32,284 nt of DNA from Hyphomicrobiales bacterium (lineage in GTDB: Bacteria > Pseudomonadota > Alphaproteobacteria > Rhizobiales > Beijerinckiaceae): NCBI GenBank assembly GCA_019237205.1, contig JAFAHO010000355.1, forward strand, positions 1-32,284. The letters run 5' to 3'. Positions 1 through 8,239 of this stretch are shown piece by piece; within the stretch, counting starts at the first letter, position 1, and each line of letters begins with the position of its first letter. The notes under the pieces are model-generated. The model was not told where the DNA came from and did no database searches. It saw only the letters and a program-made list of their open reading frames with translations. A program made the translations under genes and the position numbers.

Positions 1-1
1 C

Positions 2-205
2 TTCGCGGCGAGCCAATACGCGCTCCTCTCCTCGCTCTACGCGCTGCCTGGCAAGCTCATCGGCGGCCTGTCGGGGGTGATGGTCGATGAGTTCGGATAT
101 GTCCGCTTCTTCCTCGCGACCGCGGCAATAGGCATTCCGGTGGTTGCCCTGAGCCTGACGGTGTGGCGGATGCAGGGGCGGGAGGCACAGGACGCGCCGG
201 CGTGA
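2..205 (+). CDS. AmpG-type muropeptide MFS transporter, C-terminal end (cut by window edge)
   Basis: An open frame of 67 codons runs in from the window edge and stops at TGA 203-205. It reads FAASQYALLSSLYALPGKLI followed by a Gly-rich turn, a VDEFGY segment and a final hydrophobic helix (residues about 34-55), then a short charged tail. The SSLYALPGKLIGG segment with the following GY..FF helix is typical of the last two membrane helices of AmpG-family permeases, which import anhydro-muropeptides during peptidoglycan recycling. Only about the last 15% of a protein of this family is visible, so substrate and symbol are not assigned. It points towards the minus-strand trmD block, so the two are convergent. 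Confidence 0.6.
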   Translation, partial: FAASQYALLSSLYALPGKLIGGLSGVMVDEFGYVRFFLATAAIGIPVVALSLTVWRMQGREAQDAPA

Positions 206-573
206 GAGCGCCCAAACGGCCTTCTTGCGGTCGGCGACGAGAAGGAACCCGGTGTATCGCGCCATCGACCGACATGTCTGCGATCAGGTCAGGCGCTTCC
301 TCAACCAGCGCGGCGAACGCGGCGCGAGCGAGTAGTCCCGGAGCGGCATTTTCGGCAGGCTCGGCGTGTAGCGCTTAACCCGCGACAAACCGGCCGCGCC
401 CGACGTGAACCTGACATGAACTCTGTCGGAAAGCCGGATGCGGCAAATCCGTACGTCTGGTTTGATGAGCGGGGAAGGGAAGCGCAGCGATTTTGCCAAG
501 CCTCAACGCCGCCGCGCCCTTCCTCGACTCTACAACAACCGGCTCACTCTGCAACTTCGCGTCACAGCCCGGC
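206..573. other. Intergenic stretch without a recognisable gene
   Basis: About 370 bases between the convergent permease end and trmD. Short open frames exist on both strands, but none shows a recognisable domain, signal peptide or ribosome binding site. rplS, which often follows trmD, is not here. Confidence 0.5.
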
Positions 574-1281
574 TCAATCGCGCGCCCCTGACGATCCAGG
601 CGTCGCCCGGGCGAGATCGGGCCTTCGCTCCCGCGTGATCCGCTCGGCCTCCGCCCGCCGCCACGCCGCGATCTTGGCGTGATCGCCCGACAGCAGCACC
701 TCGGGGATCGTCCGACCTTCCCATTTGCGGGGCCGCGTATAGTGCGGATATTCGAGCAGGCCTTTCTCGAAGCTTTCTTCCTGCGAGGAGGCCTCCTTGC
801 CCATCACGCCGGGGATGAGACGCACGCAGGCGTCGAGGATCGCCAGCGCGCCGATCTCGCCGCCCGACAGCACGTAATCGCCGATCGAGACCTCGATCAG
901 CCCGCGCGCCTCGATGATCCGTTCGTCAACGCCCTCGAAGCGCGGGCAGAGGATGACGAGGCCCGGCCCCGCGACCCATTCGCGCGCCTGCCCCTGCGAA
1001 AACGGCTTGCCGCGCGGGCTCATCACGAGGCGCGGGCGCGGGTCGTCCTGCGGCGCCGCAGCGTCGAGGCTCGCGGCGACGATGTCGGCGCGCATCACCA
1101 TCCCCAGGCCCCCGCCGGCCGGCGTGTCGTCGACCGCGCGATGGCGCCCGATCCCATGCTCGCGGATGTCGCGCGCCTCGAGCGACCACAGGCCCTTAGC
1201 CAGCGCCTCTCCCGCCAGCGACTGGCCGAGCGGCCCGGGAAACATGGCGGGAAAGAGGGTCAGTATGGTTGCGGCGAACAT
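574..1281 (-). CDS. trmD: tRNA (guanine-N1)-methyltransferase TrmD
   Basis: A 235-residue protein, the usual length for TrmD, which methylates G37 of tRNAs next to the anticodon using S-adenosylmethionine and so prevents +1 frameshifting. The N-terminus [18 protein letters not shown] is the characteristic family start. The deep trefoil-knot SAM site is visible as [19 protein letters not shown] (about residues 132-150), and the linker and C-terminal tRNA-binding helices follow, including [27 protein letters not shown]. It is the last gene of a minus-strand housekeeping block (ffh, rpsP, rimM, Rieske, trmD). Unusually, a Rieske protein gene separates it from rimM. The start chosen gives the standard N-terminus. 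Confidence 0.95.
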   Translation of the reverse strand: MFAATILTLFPAMFPGPLGQSLAGEALAKGLWSLEARDIREHGIGRHRAVDDTPAGGGLGMVMRADIVAASLDAAAPQDDPRPRLVMSPRGKPFSQGQAREWVAGPGLVILCPRFEGVDERIIEARGLIEVSIGDYVLSGGEIGALAILDACVRLIPGVMGKEASSQEESFEKGLLEYPHYTRPRKWEGRTIPEVLLSGDHAKIAAWRRAEAERITRERRPDLARATPGSSGARD

Positions 1282-1331
1282 GGCGGCGACGCTAGCCCGT
1301 CCGCCCGCCCGCTGTCATTCGCCGCTGCGCG

Positions 1332-1991
1332 TCACACCTGCAGGATCGAATTGAAGTCGTAATTCTGGCCCGGCGGATTTTGCCCGACTCGCAGCGTCTT
1401 CTCGTCGGGAAAGAAATTGGGCGGCACCGGCAGATTGTAGGGCGCGGGCACGTTCTGGAACACGCGTCCCGCCAGATCGTATTTCGAGCCGTGGCAAGGG
1501 CAGAAGAAGCCGCCCGGCCAGTCCGGCGCCGGATTGGTCGGGTCGGGCTTGGGGTCGAACAGCGGCACGCAGCCAAGATGGGTGCAGACGCCGACCAGCA
1601 CCAGGAATTCGGGCTTGATCGAGCGGTGCCAGTTCTTGGCGTATTCCGGCTGCTGCCAGTTGTCGGAGTCCGGGTCGCGAAGTTGCGACAGAAGCTTGGG
1701 GTCCTGCAGCTGTTTTAGCGCTTCTTGCGAGCGGCGGACGACGAAGACTGGCCGCGCCGCCCACAGCGTCACCACCCGCTGTCCCTCCTGGATTTGCGAG
1801 ACGTCGATGTCGACCGGCCCGGCCGCCGCGATCGTCGCAGCGTCCGGATTCATCTGGTCGATGAACGGCCAGATGGTGATGGCGGCGCCGACCGCCACGA
1901 CCGATCCCGTTGCGAGATAAAGCAGATCGCGGCGCGACGGCGGCTCGACCGGCGCGGTATCGGCGGTCGTCTCGGATGGAACGTGCGTCAT
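1332..1991 (-). CDS. petA: Rieske iron-sulfur protein of the cytochrome bc1 complex
   Basis: A 219-residue protein starting at ATG 1991, with a purine-rich AGAGGG upstream. It carries the two [2Fe-2S] ligand boxes CTHLGC and CPCHGS, separated by a long insertion of the alphaproteobacterial type. The N-terminus SRRDLLYLATGSVVAVGAA is a twin-arginine-like signal that stays as the single membrane anchor, as is usual for bc1 Rieske proteins. In the bc1 complex it moves electrons from ubiquinol to cytochrome c1. The partner genes petB and petC are not next to it: it sits alone between rimM and trmD on the same strand. It is probably the bc1 subunit encoded away from its partners, but a paralogue in another quinol-oxidising complex cannot be excluded. 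Confidence 0.9.
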   Translation of the reverse strand: MTHVPSETTADTAPVEPPSRRDLLYLATGSVVAVGAAITIWPFIDQMNPDAATIAAAGPVDIDVSQIQEGQRVVTLWAARPVFVVRRSQEALKQLQDPKLLSQLRDPDSDNWQQPEYAKNWHRSIKPEFLVLVGVCTHLGCVPLFDPKPDPTNPAPDWPGGFFCPCHGSKYDLAGRVFQNVPAPYNLPVPPNFFPDEKTLRVGQNPPGQNYDFNSILQV

Positions 1992-2047
1992 CGCTTGCCC
2001 TCTAGCCTGCGCCCCCATTTAAGCGGTTATGGCGGCGTCGAGCGAAT

Positions 2048-2578
2048 TTATGGCGCGTCTGGCTCCGCGGCAACCTCCCTAGGCGGCTCGACAACGATTC
2101 GCCCCGCTTCGAAGTCGATCGTCGGCGCGACAGCCCGGGTGAACGGCATCAGCAGCGTTTCGCCGCCGCCATCGGGCGCAATCTCCAGAATGTCGCCCGC
2201 CCCGTAGTTGCTCACATGCGTCACGCGGCCGAGCCGTTCGCCCGTCGCGGTCACCGCATCGAGGCCGACGAGATCGGCGTAATAATATTCGTCCTCGCCC
2301 GGCGGCGGCATCCGATCGCGGCCGGCGTAGATCTCGACCCCCGTCAGCGACGCTGCGGCTTCGCGCGTCTCGAAGCCCGTAATTTTGACGACGAGCATGT
2401 CGTCCTTCAGGGCGCGCAGGCGCTCGAACGCGAAAACGCTCGAACGTGTCGCATCCGTCAGCGCGCCATAGGCGCCGATCGCCTTGGGATCGCCGGTGAA
2501 GGACTTGACGCGGATCTCGCCGCGCACCCCCTGGGGCGCGCCGAACACGCCAACGAGCAAGAGGCGGTCCGGGCGCAT
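2048..2578 (-). CDS. rimM: Ribosome maturation factor RimM
   Basis: A 176-residue protein with the RimM N-terminal beta-barrel start (LLLVGVFGAPQGVRGEIRVK), a central segment ending in a PRC-barrel entry (DEYYYADLVGLDAVTATGE), and the family C-terminal motif with LLMPFTRAVAPTIDFEAGR. RimM binds ribosomal protein S19 and helps mature the head of the 30S subunit. It lies 15 bases downstream of rpsP on the same strand, the classical rpsP-rimM order, so co-transcription is likely. A short acidic and Ala-rich tail follows the PRC barrel. Confidence 0.95.
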   Translation of the reverse strand: MRPDRLLLVGVFGAPQGVRGEIRVKSFTGDPKAIGAYGALTDATRSSVFAFERLRALKDDMLVVKITGFETREAAASLTGVEIYAGRDRMPPPGEDEYYYADLVGLDAVTATGERLGRVTHVSNYGAGDILEIAPDGGGETLLMPFTRAVAPTIDFEAGRIVVEPPREVAAEPDAP

Positions 2579-2593
2579 GGCGTTCAGCTGTCG

Positions 2594-2959
2594 TCAGGCG
2601 GCCGCGGACGTTGCGGCAGCCTTGGCGGCGGCGGCTTCGGCCGCGGCGGCGCGCTCCTGCGCCTTCTTCCTGGGCTTGGCCTTCTCGGGGTTCATGTGCG
2701 TTTCGCGCTTGGCGAGCCCAAGACTGTCGAAGAGGCGCAGCACGCGGTCGGTCGGCTGGGCGCCCTTGCCGAGCCAGGCCTTGGCCTTCTCCTGGTCGAG
2801 CACGAGCCGGGTCGCGTCGTCCTTGGCCTTCAGGGGATCGAAGGTTCCGATCTTCTCGACGAAGCGCCCGTCGCGCGGCATGCGGGCGTCGGCGACGACG
2901 ATCCGGTAGAACGGCCGCTTCTTTGCGCCGCCGCGGGACAGGCGGATCTTCAGGGACAT
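2594..2959 (-). CDS. rpsP: 30S ribosomal protein S16
   Basis: A 121-residue protein starting with the standard S16 N-terminus ([20 protein letters not shown]) and containing IGTFDPLKA and a C-terminal [13 protein letters not shown]. The last 30 or so residues form a Lys/Arg/Ala-rich low-complexity extension ([20 protein letters not shown] and beyond), which is common in alphaproteobacterial S16 and absent from short enterobacterial forms. It sits between ffh and rimM on the same strand. The leader between ffh and rpsP contains a palindromic intergenic repeat. Confidence 0.97.
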   Translation of the reverse strand: MSLKIRLSRGGAKKRPFYRIVVADARMPRDGRFVEKIGTFDPLKAKDDATRLVLDQEKAKAWLGKGAQPTDRVLRLFDSLGLAKRETHMNPEKAKPRKKAQERAAAAEAAAAKAAATSAAA

Positions 2960-3018
2960 CAGGCTTTCCTTTCAGTGTCGGTGTTGGGTCAGGCTCGGAG
3001 TGCATTGGACGGATGTTT

Positions 3019-3118
3019 GAAGACCCCTTACCCCGGCCCTCTCGCGCAAGCGGGGAGAGGGGGCACACCCTTCTCCCTTGTGGGAAAAGGTGGCGCGAAG
3101 CGCTGGATGAGGGTCTTC
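3019..3118. repeat. Palindromic intergenic repeat element between ffh and rpsP
   Basis: A roughly 100-base element bounded by the perfect inverted repeat GAAGACCC (3019-3026) and GGGTCTTC (3111-3118). Inside it are a CCCTCTC...GGGGAGAGGG hairpin around a GCAAGC loop and a second CTTCTCCC...GGGAAAAGG arm. This arrangement resembles the dispersed palindromic repeats found between genes in Rhizobiales. It occupies nearly the whole ffh-rpsP gap and would form strong RNA structure if the block is co-transcribed. Family membership is inferred from memory of similar elements. Confidence 0.7.
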
Positions 3119-3122
3119 GCGG

Positions 3123-4691
3123 TCATTTCTTCCTCCCCCCGAACGGGTTGAAGCCGCCGCCAAGACCGGGCAGCTTCGGCCCGCTGGAGCCGAGGCCGGG
3201 AAATTGCGGCGGCAGGTTGAAGGCGCCGGGCGGGGGCGCGGAGGGAATGCCGGGCGCGCCAGGCGGTCCGCCCGGAAGCGCGCCGCCGACCTTCTTCTGC
3301 AATTCCTCGATCTGCTCGGGCGTCGGCATCTGCATGCCCCCGCCCATGCCCATCATCTGCCCGAGCTTGCCCACCATGCCGCGCTTGGCGCCCGCGCCGC
3401 CCATCATCTTCATCATGTCGGCCATCTGCCGGTGCTGCTTGAGCAGGCGGTTGACCTGCTCGACATTGACGCCCGAGCCCGCCGCGATGCGTTTCTTGCG
3501 CGAGGCCTTGAGAATATCGGGGTTGCGCCGCTCGAGTGGGGTCATCGACGAGATGATCGCGCGCTGGCGCTTGACGAATTTGTCGTCGAGATTGGCGGAA
3601 GCGAGCTGATCCTTGATCTTGGCGACGCCGGGCAGCATGCCCATAATGCCGCCCATGCCGCCGAGCTTCTCGATCTGCGCAAGCTGCTCGGAGAGATCGT
3701 TCAGGTCGAAGACGCCTTTGCGCATCTTCTCGGCCATCTTGGCCGCTTGGGCCGCGTCGATCGATTGCGCCGCTTTCTCGACCAGCGAGACGATGTCGCC
3801 CATGCCAAGGATTCGGTCGGCGAGACGGGCGGGATGGAAATCCTCGATCGCGTCCATCTTCTCGCCGACGCCCAAAAGCTTGATCGGCTTTCCGGTGATC
3901 GCGCGCATCGAGAGCGCCGCGCCGCCGCGCCCGTCGCCGTCCATACGCGTCAGGACGATGCCGGTGAGGCCGACCCGCTGGTTGAACTCCCGCGCGAGAT
4001 TGACCGCGTCCTGGCCCGTCAGCGCGTCGGCGACGAGCAGCACCTCGTGCGGGCGGGCGGCGTCCCGGATCTCCACCATCTCCGTCATCAGCGGCTCGTC
4101 GATATGGGTACGGCCGGCGGTGTCGAGCAGCACGACGTCGTAGCCCTGGAGGCGCGCGGCGGATTCGGCGCGTTTTGCGATATCGACCGGGTCCTGGCCC
4201 GGAATGATCGGCAGCGTGTCGACGCCGACTTGGCTCCCGAGCACCGCGAGCTGCTCCTGCGCGGCCGGCCGCTTCACGTCGAGCGAGGCCATCAGCACCT
4301 TGCGCCTGTCGCGCTCGGCGAGGCGCTTGGCGATCTTGGCTGCGGTGGTGGTCTTGCCCGCGCCCTGGAGGCCGACCAGCATGATCGCGACCGGCGCCGG
4401 CGCGTTGAGGTCGATCGTCTGGGATTCGCCCCCGAGCGTCTCGATCAGCGCGTCGTGGACGATTTTGACCACCAACTGGCCGGGCTTGACTGACTTGACG
4501 ACGGCCGCGCCGACGGCCTTGGTGCGGGCGCGATCGACGAATGAGCGCACGACTTCGAGCGCCACGTCCGCCTCGAGCAGCGCGCGCCGCACCTCGCGCA
4601 TCGCGGCGTTGACGTCCTCCTCCGAGAGGGCGCCGCGGCCAGTCAGCTTATCCAAAATGCCGGAGAGCTTTTCGGACAGGCTCTCGAACAT
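3123..4691 (-). CDS. ffh: Signal recognition particle protein Ffh (SRP54)
   Basis: A 522-residue SRP54 GTPase. The start at ATG 4691 gives the standard N-terminus MFESLSEKLSGILDKLTGRG and has AGGGAG upstream; a longer in-frame extension has no support. The N domain is followed by the G domain with P-loop GLQGAGKTTTAAKIAKRL, the DTAGR motif and the TRMDGDGRGGAAL guanine loop. The C-terminal M domain is rich in methionines (MADMMKMMGG, GQMMGMGGGMQMP) that form the signal-peptide groove, and it ends in a Gly/Pro-rich tail. With 4.5S RNA and FtsY it targets nascent membrane proteins to the translocon. It heads the ffh-rpsP-rimM block. Confidence 0.97.
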   Translation of the reverse strand: MFESLSEKLSGILDKLTGRGALSEEDVNAAMREVRRALLEADVALEVVRSFVDRARTKAVGAAVVKSVKPGQLVVKIVHDALIETLGGESQTIDLNAPAPVAIMLVGLQGAGKTTTAAKIAKRLAERDRRKVLMASLDVKRPAAQEQLAVLGSQVGVDTLPIIPGQDPVDIAKRAESAARLQGYDVVLLDTAGRTHIDEPLMTEMVEIRDAARPHEVLLVADALTGQDAVNLAREFNQRVGLTGIVLTRMDGDGRGGAALSMRAITGKPIKLLGVGEKMDAIEDFHPARLADRILGMGDIVSLVEKAAQSIDAAQAAKMAEKMRKGVFDLNDLSEQLAQIEKLGGMGGIMGMLPGVAKIKDQLASANLDDKFVKRQRAIISSMTPLERRNPDILKASRKKRIAAGSGVNVEQVNRLLKQHRQMADMMKMMGGAGAKRGMVGKLGQMMGMGGGMQMPTPEQIEELQKKVGGALPGGPPGAPGIPSAPPPGAFNLPPQFPGLGSSGPKLPGLGGGFNPFGGRKK

Positions 4692-5193
4692 GAAACGCTC
4701 CCTTGAGGCAGTCGGCAGTCGGAATATGGGGCGTCCCATCCGCCCGTCTACCGCCGACTGCCGGTCAAGCAACGCCAATCGCGCCCGGGGGCGCGACGCG
4801 CTGCCGGACGGGGACCGCCGATCTCAAAGGCTCGGACGGCTTGATCGACGAGGCAAGAACCTGACGAAGGCCGCGCTCTTAAGCGCGCGGGGCGAGGATG
4901 TCAAACATGAGTGCGCGTCCCCGCGAGCCCGCATGCCCTCCGTCGTGCGCTTACGCGCTCACTGCAACCTCGGGATGAAAACGGATCGCCGCCCAGACGC
5001 CGACCACGATGAAAGCCAGCAGCACCGAGGCCTGGGTCACGACGGACGGCGGCTCCGTTTGCGTCGACGCCAACGCACTGACGAAGGGACCGGCACGCCC
5101 AAAGCTGCTGACGGACGGCGCGCATACGAGCACGAGCGCAAATCAAGCGCCCGGGCGACCCGGACGCTTGATCTGGCGCGATGGGCAGAGCAC
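4692..5193. other. Mostly empty region, possible small membrane protein
   Basis: About 500 bases between ffh and the PEP-CTERM-like gene. On the minus strand 4951-5133 encodes 60 residues with one clear hydrophobic stretch (VVTQASVLLAFIVVGVWAAI), 60 bases downstream of the PEP-CTERM-like gene. It has no recognised family and no strong ribosome binding site, so it is only a weak candidate for a single-span membrane peptide. Nothing else was recognised. Confidence 0.3.
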
Positions 5194-5358
5194 CTAGTCT
5201 TCGATCTCGATGGACTTCTTTGACCGGCGCCGGCCGAGGAAGCCTGAGCCCGCGACGCCGGCCAGCACCAGCGCCCAGGCCGCCGGTTCCGAAACCGAAG
5301 AAGTCAAGAGCCCGGCCACCCCGGCGCCGGCAACTGCCATAATCAGGACGTGCTTCAT
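5194..5358 (-). CDS. Micro-protein with PEP-CTERM-like sorting tail
   Basis: A 54-residue product starting at ATG 5358 with GGAG upstream. It consists almost entirely of two targeting elements. The first is a hydrophobic N-terminus (MKHVLIMAVAGAGVAGLL). The second, about three residues later, is a tail of the PEP-CTERM pattern: SEPAAWALVLAGVAGSGFLG followed by the basic cluster RRRSKK. PEP-CTERM tails direct exported proteins to exosortase, which cuts and anchors or releases them. There is no passenger domain here. It may be the residue of a deleted secreted protein, or a real two-helix membrane peptide. The second residue of the motif is Glu-Pro as expected, but Ser replaces the more common Val/Pro before it. 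Confidence 0.5.
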   Translation of the reverse strand: MKHVLIMAVAGAGVAGLLTSSVSEPAAWALVLAGVAGSGFLGRRRSKKSIEIED

Positions 5359-5630
5359 TCGGCAGCACTCCATCCGGTGCAATGGCGTTCCGAAACCCCT
5401 CGGCCGCCTTCTTGACTGGATAACCCTGACGATAGCACCAATGACGCGGCGCACCAAGAGTTCAATTATGGTAATTTAGCGGCGAAACACGACAATTTAT
5501 TGACATCAGCGCGCACGCGTCATTTGATGTTGGATTGGTCTGTTCTTATTGATGTTGACAGTCGCTAACAAGAGGCGCTGCGGCAGCGTTAAGTTGTACT
5601 TACACTGTAAACCGCGATGGCGTTGCCTTC

Positions 5631-5643
5631 GAAAATGATTTTC
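5631..5643. promoter_or_regulatory. 13-bp perfect palindrome of unknown role
   Basis: GAAAATGATTTTC is a perfect dyad around a single central base, in an AT-richer patch just beyond the end of the IS6-type remnant. It could be a regulator site, part of a transposon end or chance. No flanking gene start is close enough to assign a role. Confidence 0.25.
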
Positions 5644-5672
5644 AGGACGCTGGAGCGCCAAATTGGGTCACT

Positions 5673-5990
5673 CCCGAGCCGAGCCGACAATCCGATCTCC
5701 GACTTGGCCGCGCCGTAAGAGCGCAGTTTGTCGGTCACCAGCGCACCGGGCGCGAAGCCTTGATTCTTGAGCAGCTTGAGCATCAGTTTCGCGGCTGCAG
5801 CCTTGTCGCGCCGTCGTTGCACCAGGAGATCGAGGATCTCGCCTTCATCGTCGACCGCGCGCCAGAGCCAGAACCGCCGGCCCGCAATCGTCACGGCCAT
5901 CTCGTCGAGATGCCACCGCGCCGTCGGCCGCGGGCGTCGCTGCTCGTGCGCCCTCAATTCCTGGCGAGCGGTCCACGCCGTGTGCACGAA
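5673..5990 (-). pseudogene. IS6-family transposase remnant
   Basis: The minus strand encodes the central part of an IS6-type DDE transposase: RRPRPTARWHLDEMAVTIAG, then WLWRAVDDEGEILDLLVQRR, and GALVTDKLRSYGAAKSEIGL. The first catalytic Asp (HLDEM) and second Asp (VTDKLRSY) are present. The conserved C-terminal part with NRAENSH, which carries the catalytic Glu, is missing: homology stops near 5673 and the frame runs on into unrelated residues to about 5589. The N-terminal helix-turn-helix region is also missing. It is therefore a double-truncated, non-functional fragment, and it abuts or overlaps the C-terminal end of a small minus-strand gene. Confidence 0.8.
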
Positions 5991-6181
5991 ATTTTCAGGT
6001 ATTCTCCATCCCGAGGCGCGATCGCGGTCTTCGCGAACATTTCCTGAGCTTCCAGGCCGCACATGATTTCGTTGCGCGCTTCGGGCCCGAGCACGACATC
6101 GATCGCGCTGCGCGTGTCACAGTCGCCGGGCGGCGTCGAGGCCGCGCACAAAAGTATGTAAACGACAAAAGGGCTCATCAT
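5954..6181 (-). CDS. Small Cys-containing protein of unknown function, C-terminus probably disrupted
   Basis: About 75 residues from ATG 6181 (or the adjacent ATG 6178). A hydrophobic N-terminus (FVVYILLCAASTP) leads into a Cys-A-x-S-x-P...Cys pattern, a central NEIMCGLEAQEM segment and a final EYLKISCTR. This layout resembles small conserved proteins seen in Rhizobiales genomes, and it is also echoed by the product of 15952-16158 in this window. The last residues (RGPLARN) run into the IS6-type remnant, so the native C-terminus has probably been replaced or trimmed. Function is unknown. Confidence 0.45.
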   Translation of the reverse strand: MMSPFVVYILLCAASTPPGDCDTRSAIDVVLGPEARNEIMCGLEAQEMFAKTAIAPRDGEYLKISCTRRGPLARN

Positions 6182-7158
6182 CTGTCTCGCACGCAGCGGA
6201 TTGGTCCCATCCCGACCGCATCTCGCCGCTTAGCGATGCGATCGACCCGCCGGCTGTTTCCTCAAAAGACACAGATAAGGTGAGCAAATCCCATGCCAGC
6301 CGGCGCATCCGCATTGGAACTGCAGCGTTTTTTCGTCGAAGTTGACACATGTTGACCACCCCCGCTTGCCCCAATTCGCCAGATGGCCGACTTTTCCACA
6401 GCAAATCGGCGACTTCTGTCATTTCATGCGCTCTTGGTCGACGCCGCCGGACCGCCAAGTAGTTCGTCCGAGCCCCCGGACCGTGGAGAGATTTTGCTTG
6501 TGTCGCTTGGTCCGTTACGGCGAGAAGACGTCACGAACGCGCAGTCGGGGGTCGGTTTGGGCAAGGGCCGGACACCCATGCGCTCGTCACGGGCCGATCA
6601 TTCGCCTTGCCTAAGACGCGTGATCGTACAATTGGTCCGCCGGCATGTAGTTCTTCGCCAAATACGCCATACCACGAGTCCAGAATTATTCCGCGTCACC
6701 GCGAAAGTATACGGTGTGGACGAATGTCAATGCCTTGGCCGCGACGTCGACTATATAGGCATTGATATTGAGAATCAGATCCAAGACCTTCTCGACGACG
6801 ATTCACGCGGCGAAGTCTCCGCCGAGTTGCTTGTCAAAGTCGAACTCTCGCAACCGCTGCAGTTGCCGATCTCCAGACCGGCCGCAATTTTCGCCGCAAC
6901 ATGGCGGATATTGGAAGCGCATATTGGAACAAGCGTATATCGGGCCACGCTTCGAGCTTAAGGCGCGGTCCGAGTGACCGGCACGAGCTTCAGTCCGATC
7001 CACGCAGGGCCTCGATCCGCGCCGCGATCGTGCGCCCCTCCTCGTCGTCCCCGCTTTTCAACGCGACGGCGCACAGAGACAGCCTGCTGGGCTCTATTCT
7101 TTGGCCGTTCATATTGCTAAGGCGCCGCTTCGAGCATCGGTTCTATTCGCCTGCGCCA
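6182..7158. other. About 1 kb with no convincing gene
   Basis: Open frames exist on both strands but none has a recognised family. On the plus strand 6383-6961 could encode 192 residues, including an acidic region (GIDIENQIQDLLDDDSRGEV). On the minus strand short stretches such as AYLAKNYMPADQLYDHAS read naturally but are interrupted by stops. Because neither strand gives a clean gene with a ribosome binding site, the region is treated as decayed or non-coding DNA separating the IS6-type remnant from the methanol-oxidation genes. Confidence 0.4.
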
Positions 7159-7185
7159 TCCCGCGGGGAAGTCGCCTCCGCGGGA
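7159..7185 (+). promoter_or_regulatory. Perfect GC-rich hairpin just upstream of the cytochrome c2 gene
   Basis: TCCCGCGG (7159-7166) pairs exactly with CCGCGGGA (7178-7185) around an 11-base loop. It lies about 22 bases before the TTG start at 7208 and immediately before the GGGAGGAG ribosome binding site. It has no U-tract, so a 5'-UTR stabilising or translation-tuning stem is more likely than a terminator. Confidence 0.5.
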
Positions 7186-7207
7186 CACCAAAATCAGGGA
7201 GGAGAAT

Positions 7208-7600
7208 TTGAGACTTGTGAGTTCATTGATGATTGCGGTTGCGGCGCTCGCTGCTTCGGCACGCGCCGCCACCGCGCAGGACGTGGCGGCCGGCGAAAAA
7301 GTCTTCGCGAAGTGCAAGGCCTGCCATCAGGTCGGCGAGACCGCCAAAAACTTCGTCGGCCCCGTTCTCAATGGCGTGGTGGGTCGACCGGCCGGGTCCT
7401 ATCCAGGCTACAACTATTCCGAAGCCAACAAGACCTCCGGCATTACTTGGGACGAAGCGAGCCTCAAGGTCTATCTGAAGAACCCAAAAGAAAAGTTGCC
7501 CGGGACCAAGATGGTTTTTCCCGGCCTGTCATCTGACGACGACGTCGCTAATGTCATCGCCTATCTCAAGCAGTTCGGTCCCGATGGTAAGAAGCTCTGA
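7208..7600 (+). CDS. Class I c-type cytochrome (cytochrome c2-like)
   Basis: A 130-residue periplasmic cytochrome starting at TTG 7208 with GGGAGGAG close upstream. A signal peptide (residues 1 to about 23, ending ATAQD) is followed by the haem motif CKACH (36-40) and the Met ligand loop GTKMVFPG (Met102). The GYNYSEANK and VYLKNPKEKLPGTKM segments match mitochondrial-type cytochrome c and c2. Such proteins carry electrons from bc1 or from periplasmic dehydrogenases to terminal oxidases. Its position 1.5 kb upstream of xoxF suggests it could accept electrons from XoxG, the role called cytochrome cH in methylotrophs; that pairing is an inference from context. Confidence 0.92.
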   Translation: MRLVSSLMIAVAALAASARAATAQDVAAGEKVFAKCKACHQVGETAKNFVGPVLNGVVGRPAGSYPGYNYSEANKTSGITWDEASLKVYLKNPKEKLPGTKMVFPGLSSDDDVANVIAYLKQFGPDGKKL

Positions 7601-7638
7601 TCTCGGCCAGGCGAGGGGGACTCAGATCGCTTCCAGAT

Positions 7639-7673
7639 CCGCCCCTGGTGGGCCCGCTCTTCGTGCGGGGCGG
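7639..7673 (+). terminator. Possible terminator hairpin after the cytochrome gene
   Basis: CCGCCCC (7639-7645) can pair with GGGGCGG (7667-7673), about 40 bases after the cytochrome stop codon. The loop is long and no U-run follows, so termination is only a possibility. Confidence 0.25.
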
Positions 7674-7876
7674 TCGCGATGATAACGTCGGCGATGCCCC
7701 CGCGGGGTCTGTGAGGGCTGAGAGATCGGCGGCGCGTACACCGCCGCGCCGCGGATTTGCGCCCTCCCGCTATCGATCGTATCCCCGCCAGCCGCTCGAG
7801 ATCAGGGTCGCGGCCGCTGCCGGCGCGTGCAACAGTCATGATCGATGGCCTGGCGCGGCCATAAGGATAGCCAATC

Positions 7877-8239
7877 ATGCGCTTGACAAGTATGCTGTCA
7901 TTTCTGGTGGCCGCCGGCGTCTATGCCGCGAGCGCGGCCGAAGCCTTCGCTGGGAGCGGGCCGCCTAGCGACTATCCGACATCCGCGCGCGCCGAATATG
8001 TCTTCGCCTGCATGAAGACCAACGGCGATACGCGAGAGGCGCTCGCGCAGTGCTCGTGTTCGATCGACGTCATCGCATCACTGCTTCCTTATGACGCTTA
8101 CGTGGCAGGCGAGACGGTGGCGTCGATGAACCAAGAGCTCGGACAAATCGGAGCCATGTTCCGAGGCGCCAAGGTCGCGCGCGACGCCCTCGCGCAACTC
8201 AGGCGCGCTCAGGCAGAGGCCGAAGTGCGCTGTTTCTAG
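7877..8239 (+). CDS. Conserved-looking periplasmic protein of unknown function near xoxF
   Basis: A 120-residue product starting at ATG 7877, with AAGGA ten bases upstream. A signal peptide (1 to about 25, ending AEAFA) precedes a small soluble domain with AEYVFACMKTNG, then a tight cysteine pair QCSCSID, the segment LLPYDAYVAGETVASMNQ, and a C-terminal helix ending AQAEAEVRCF. Four cysteines remain in the mature part (the ACM, CSC pair and terminal RCF), which suggests two disulfides or a metal site. It lies between cytochrome c2 and the xoxF promoter region on the same strand. From memory, similar small proteins occur beside PQQ-dependent alcohol dehydrogenases, but no function is assigned. 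Confidence 0.7.
   Translation: MRLTSMLSFLVAAGVYAASAAEAFAGSGPPSDYPTSARAEYVFACMKTNGDTREALAQCSCSIDVIASLLPYDAYVAGETVASMNQELGQIGAMFRGAKVARDALAQLRRAQAEAEVRCF

Noticed and set aside
284..499. A minus-strand 71-residue frame after the permease end
   Set aside because: No family, no ribosome binding site, and composition no different from random frames in this GC-rich DNA.
3204..4493. A 429-residue plus-strand frame opposite ffh
   Set aside because: It is the His/Arg/Ala-rich antisense shadow of a strongly conserved gene and has no start signal of its own.
6383..6961. A 192-residue plus-strand gene
   Set aside because: No recognised family, no ribosome binding site, and the opposite strand also gives natural-looking but interrupted peptides.
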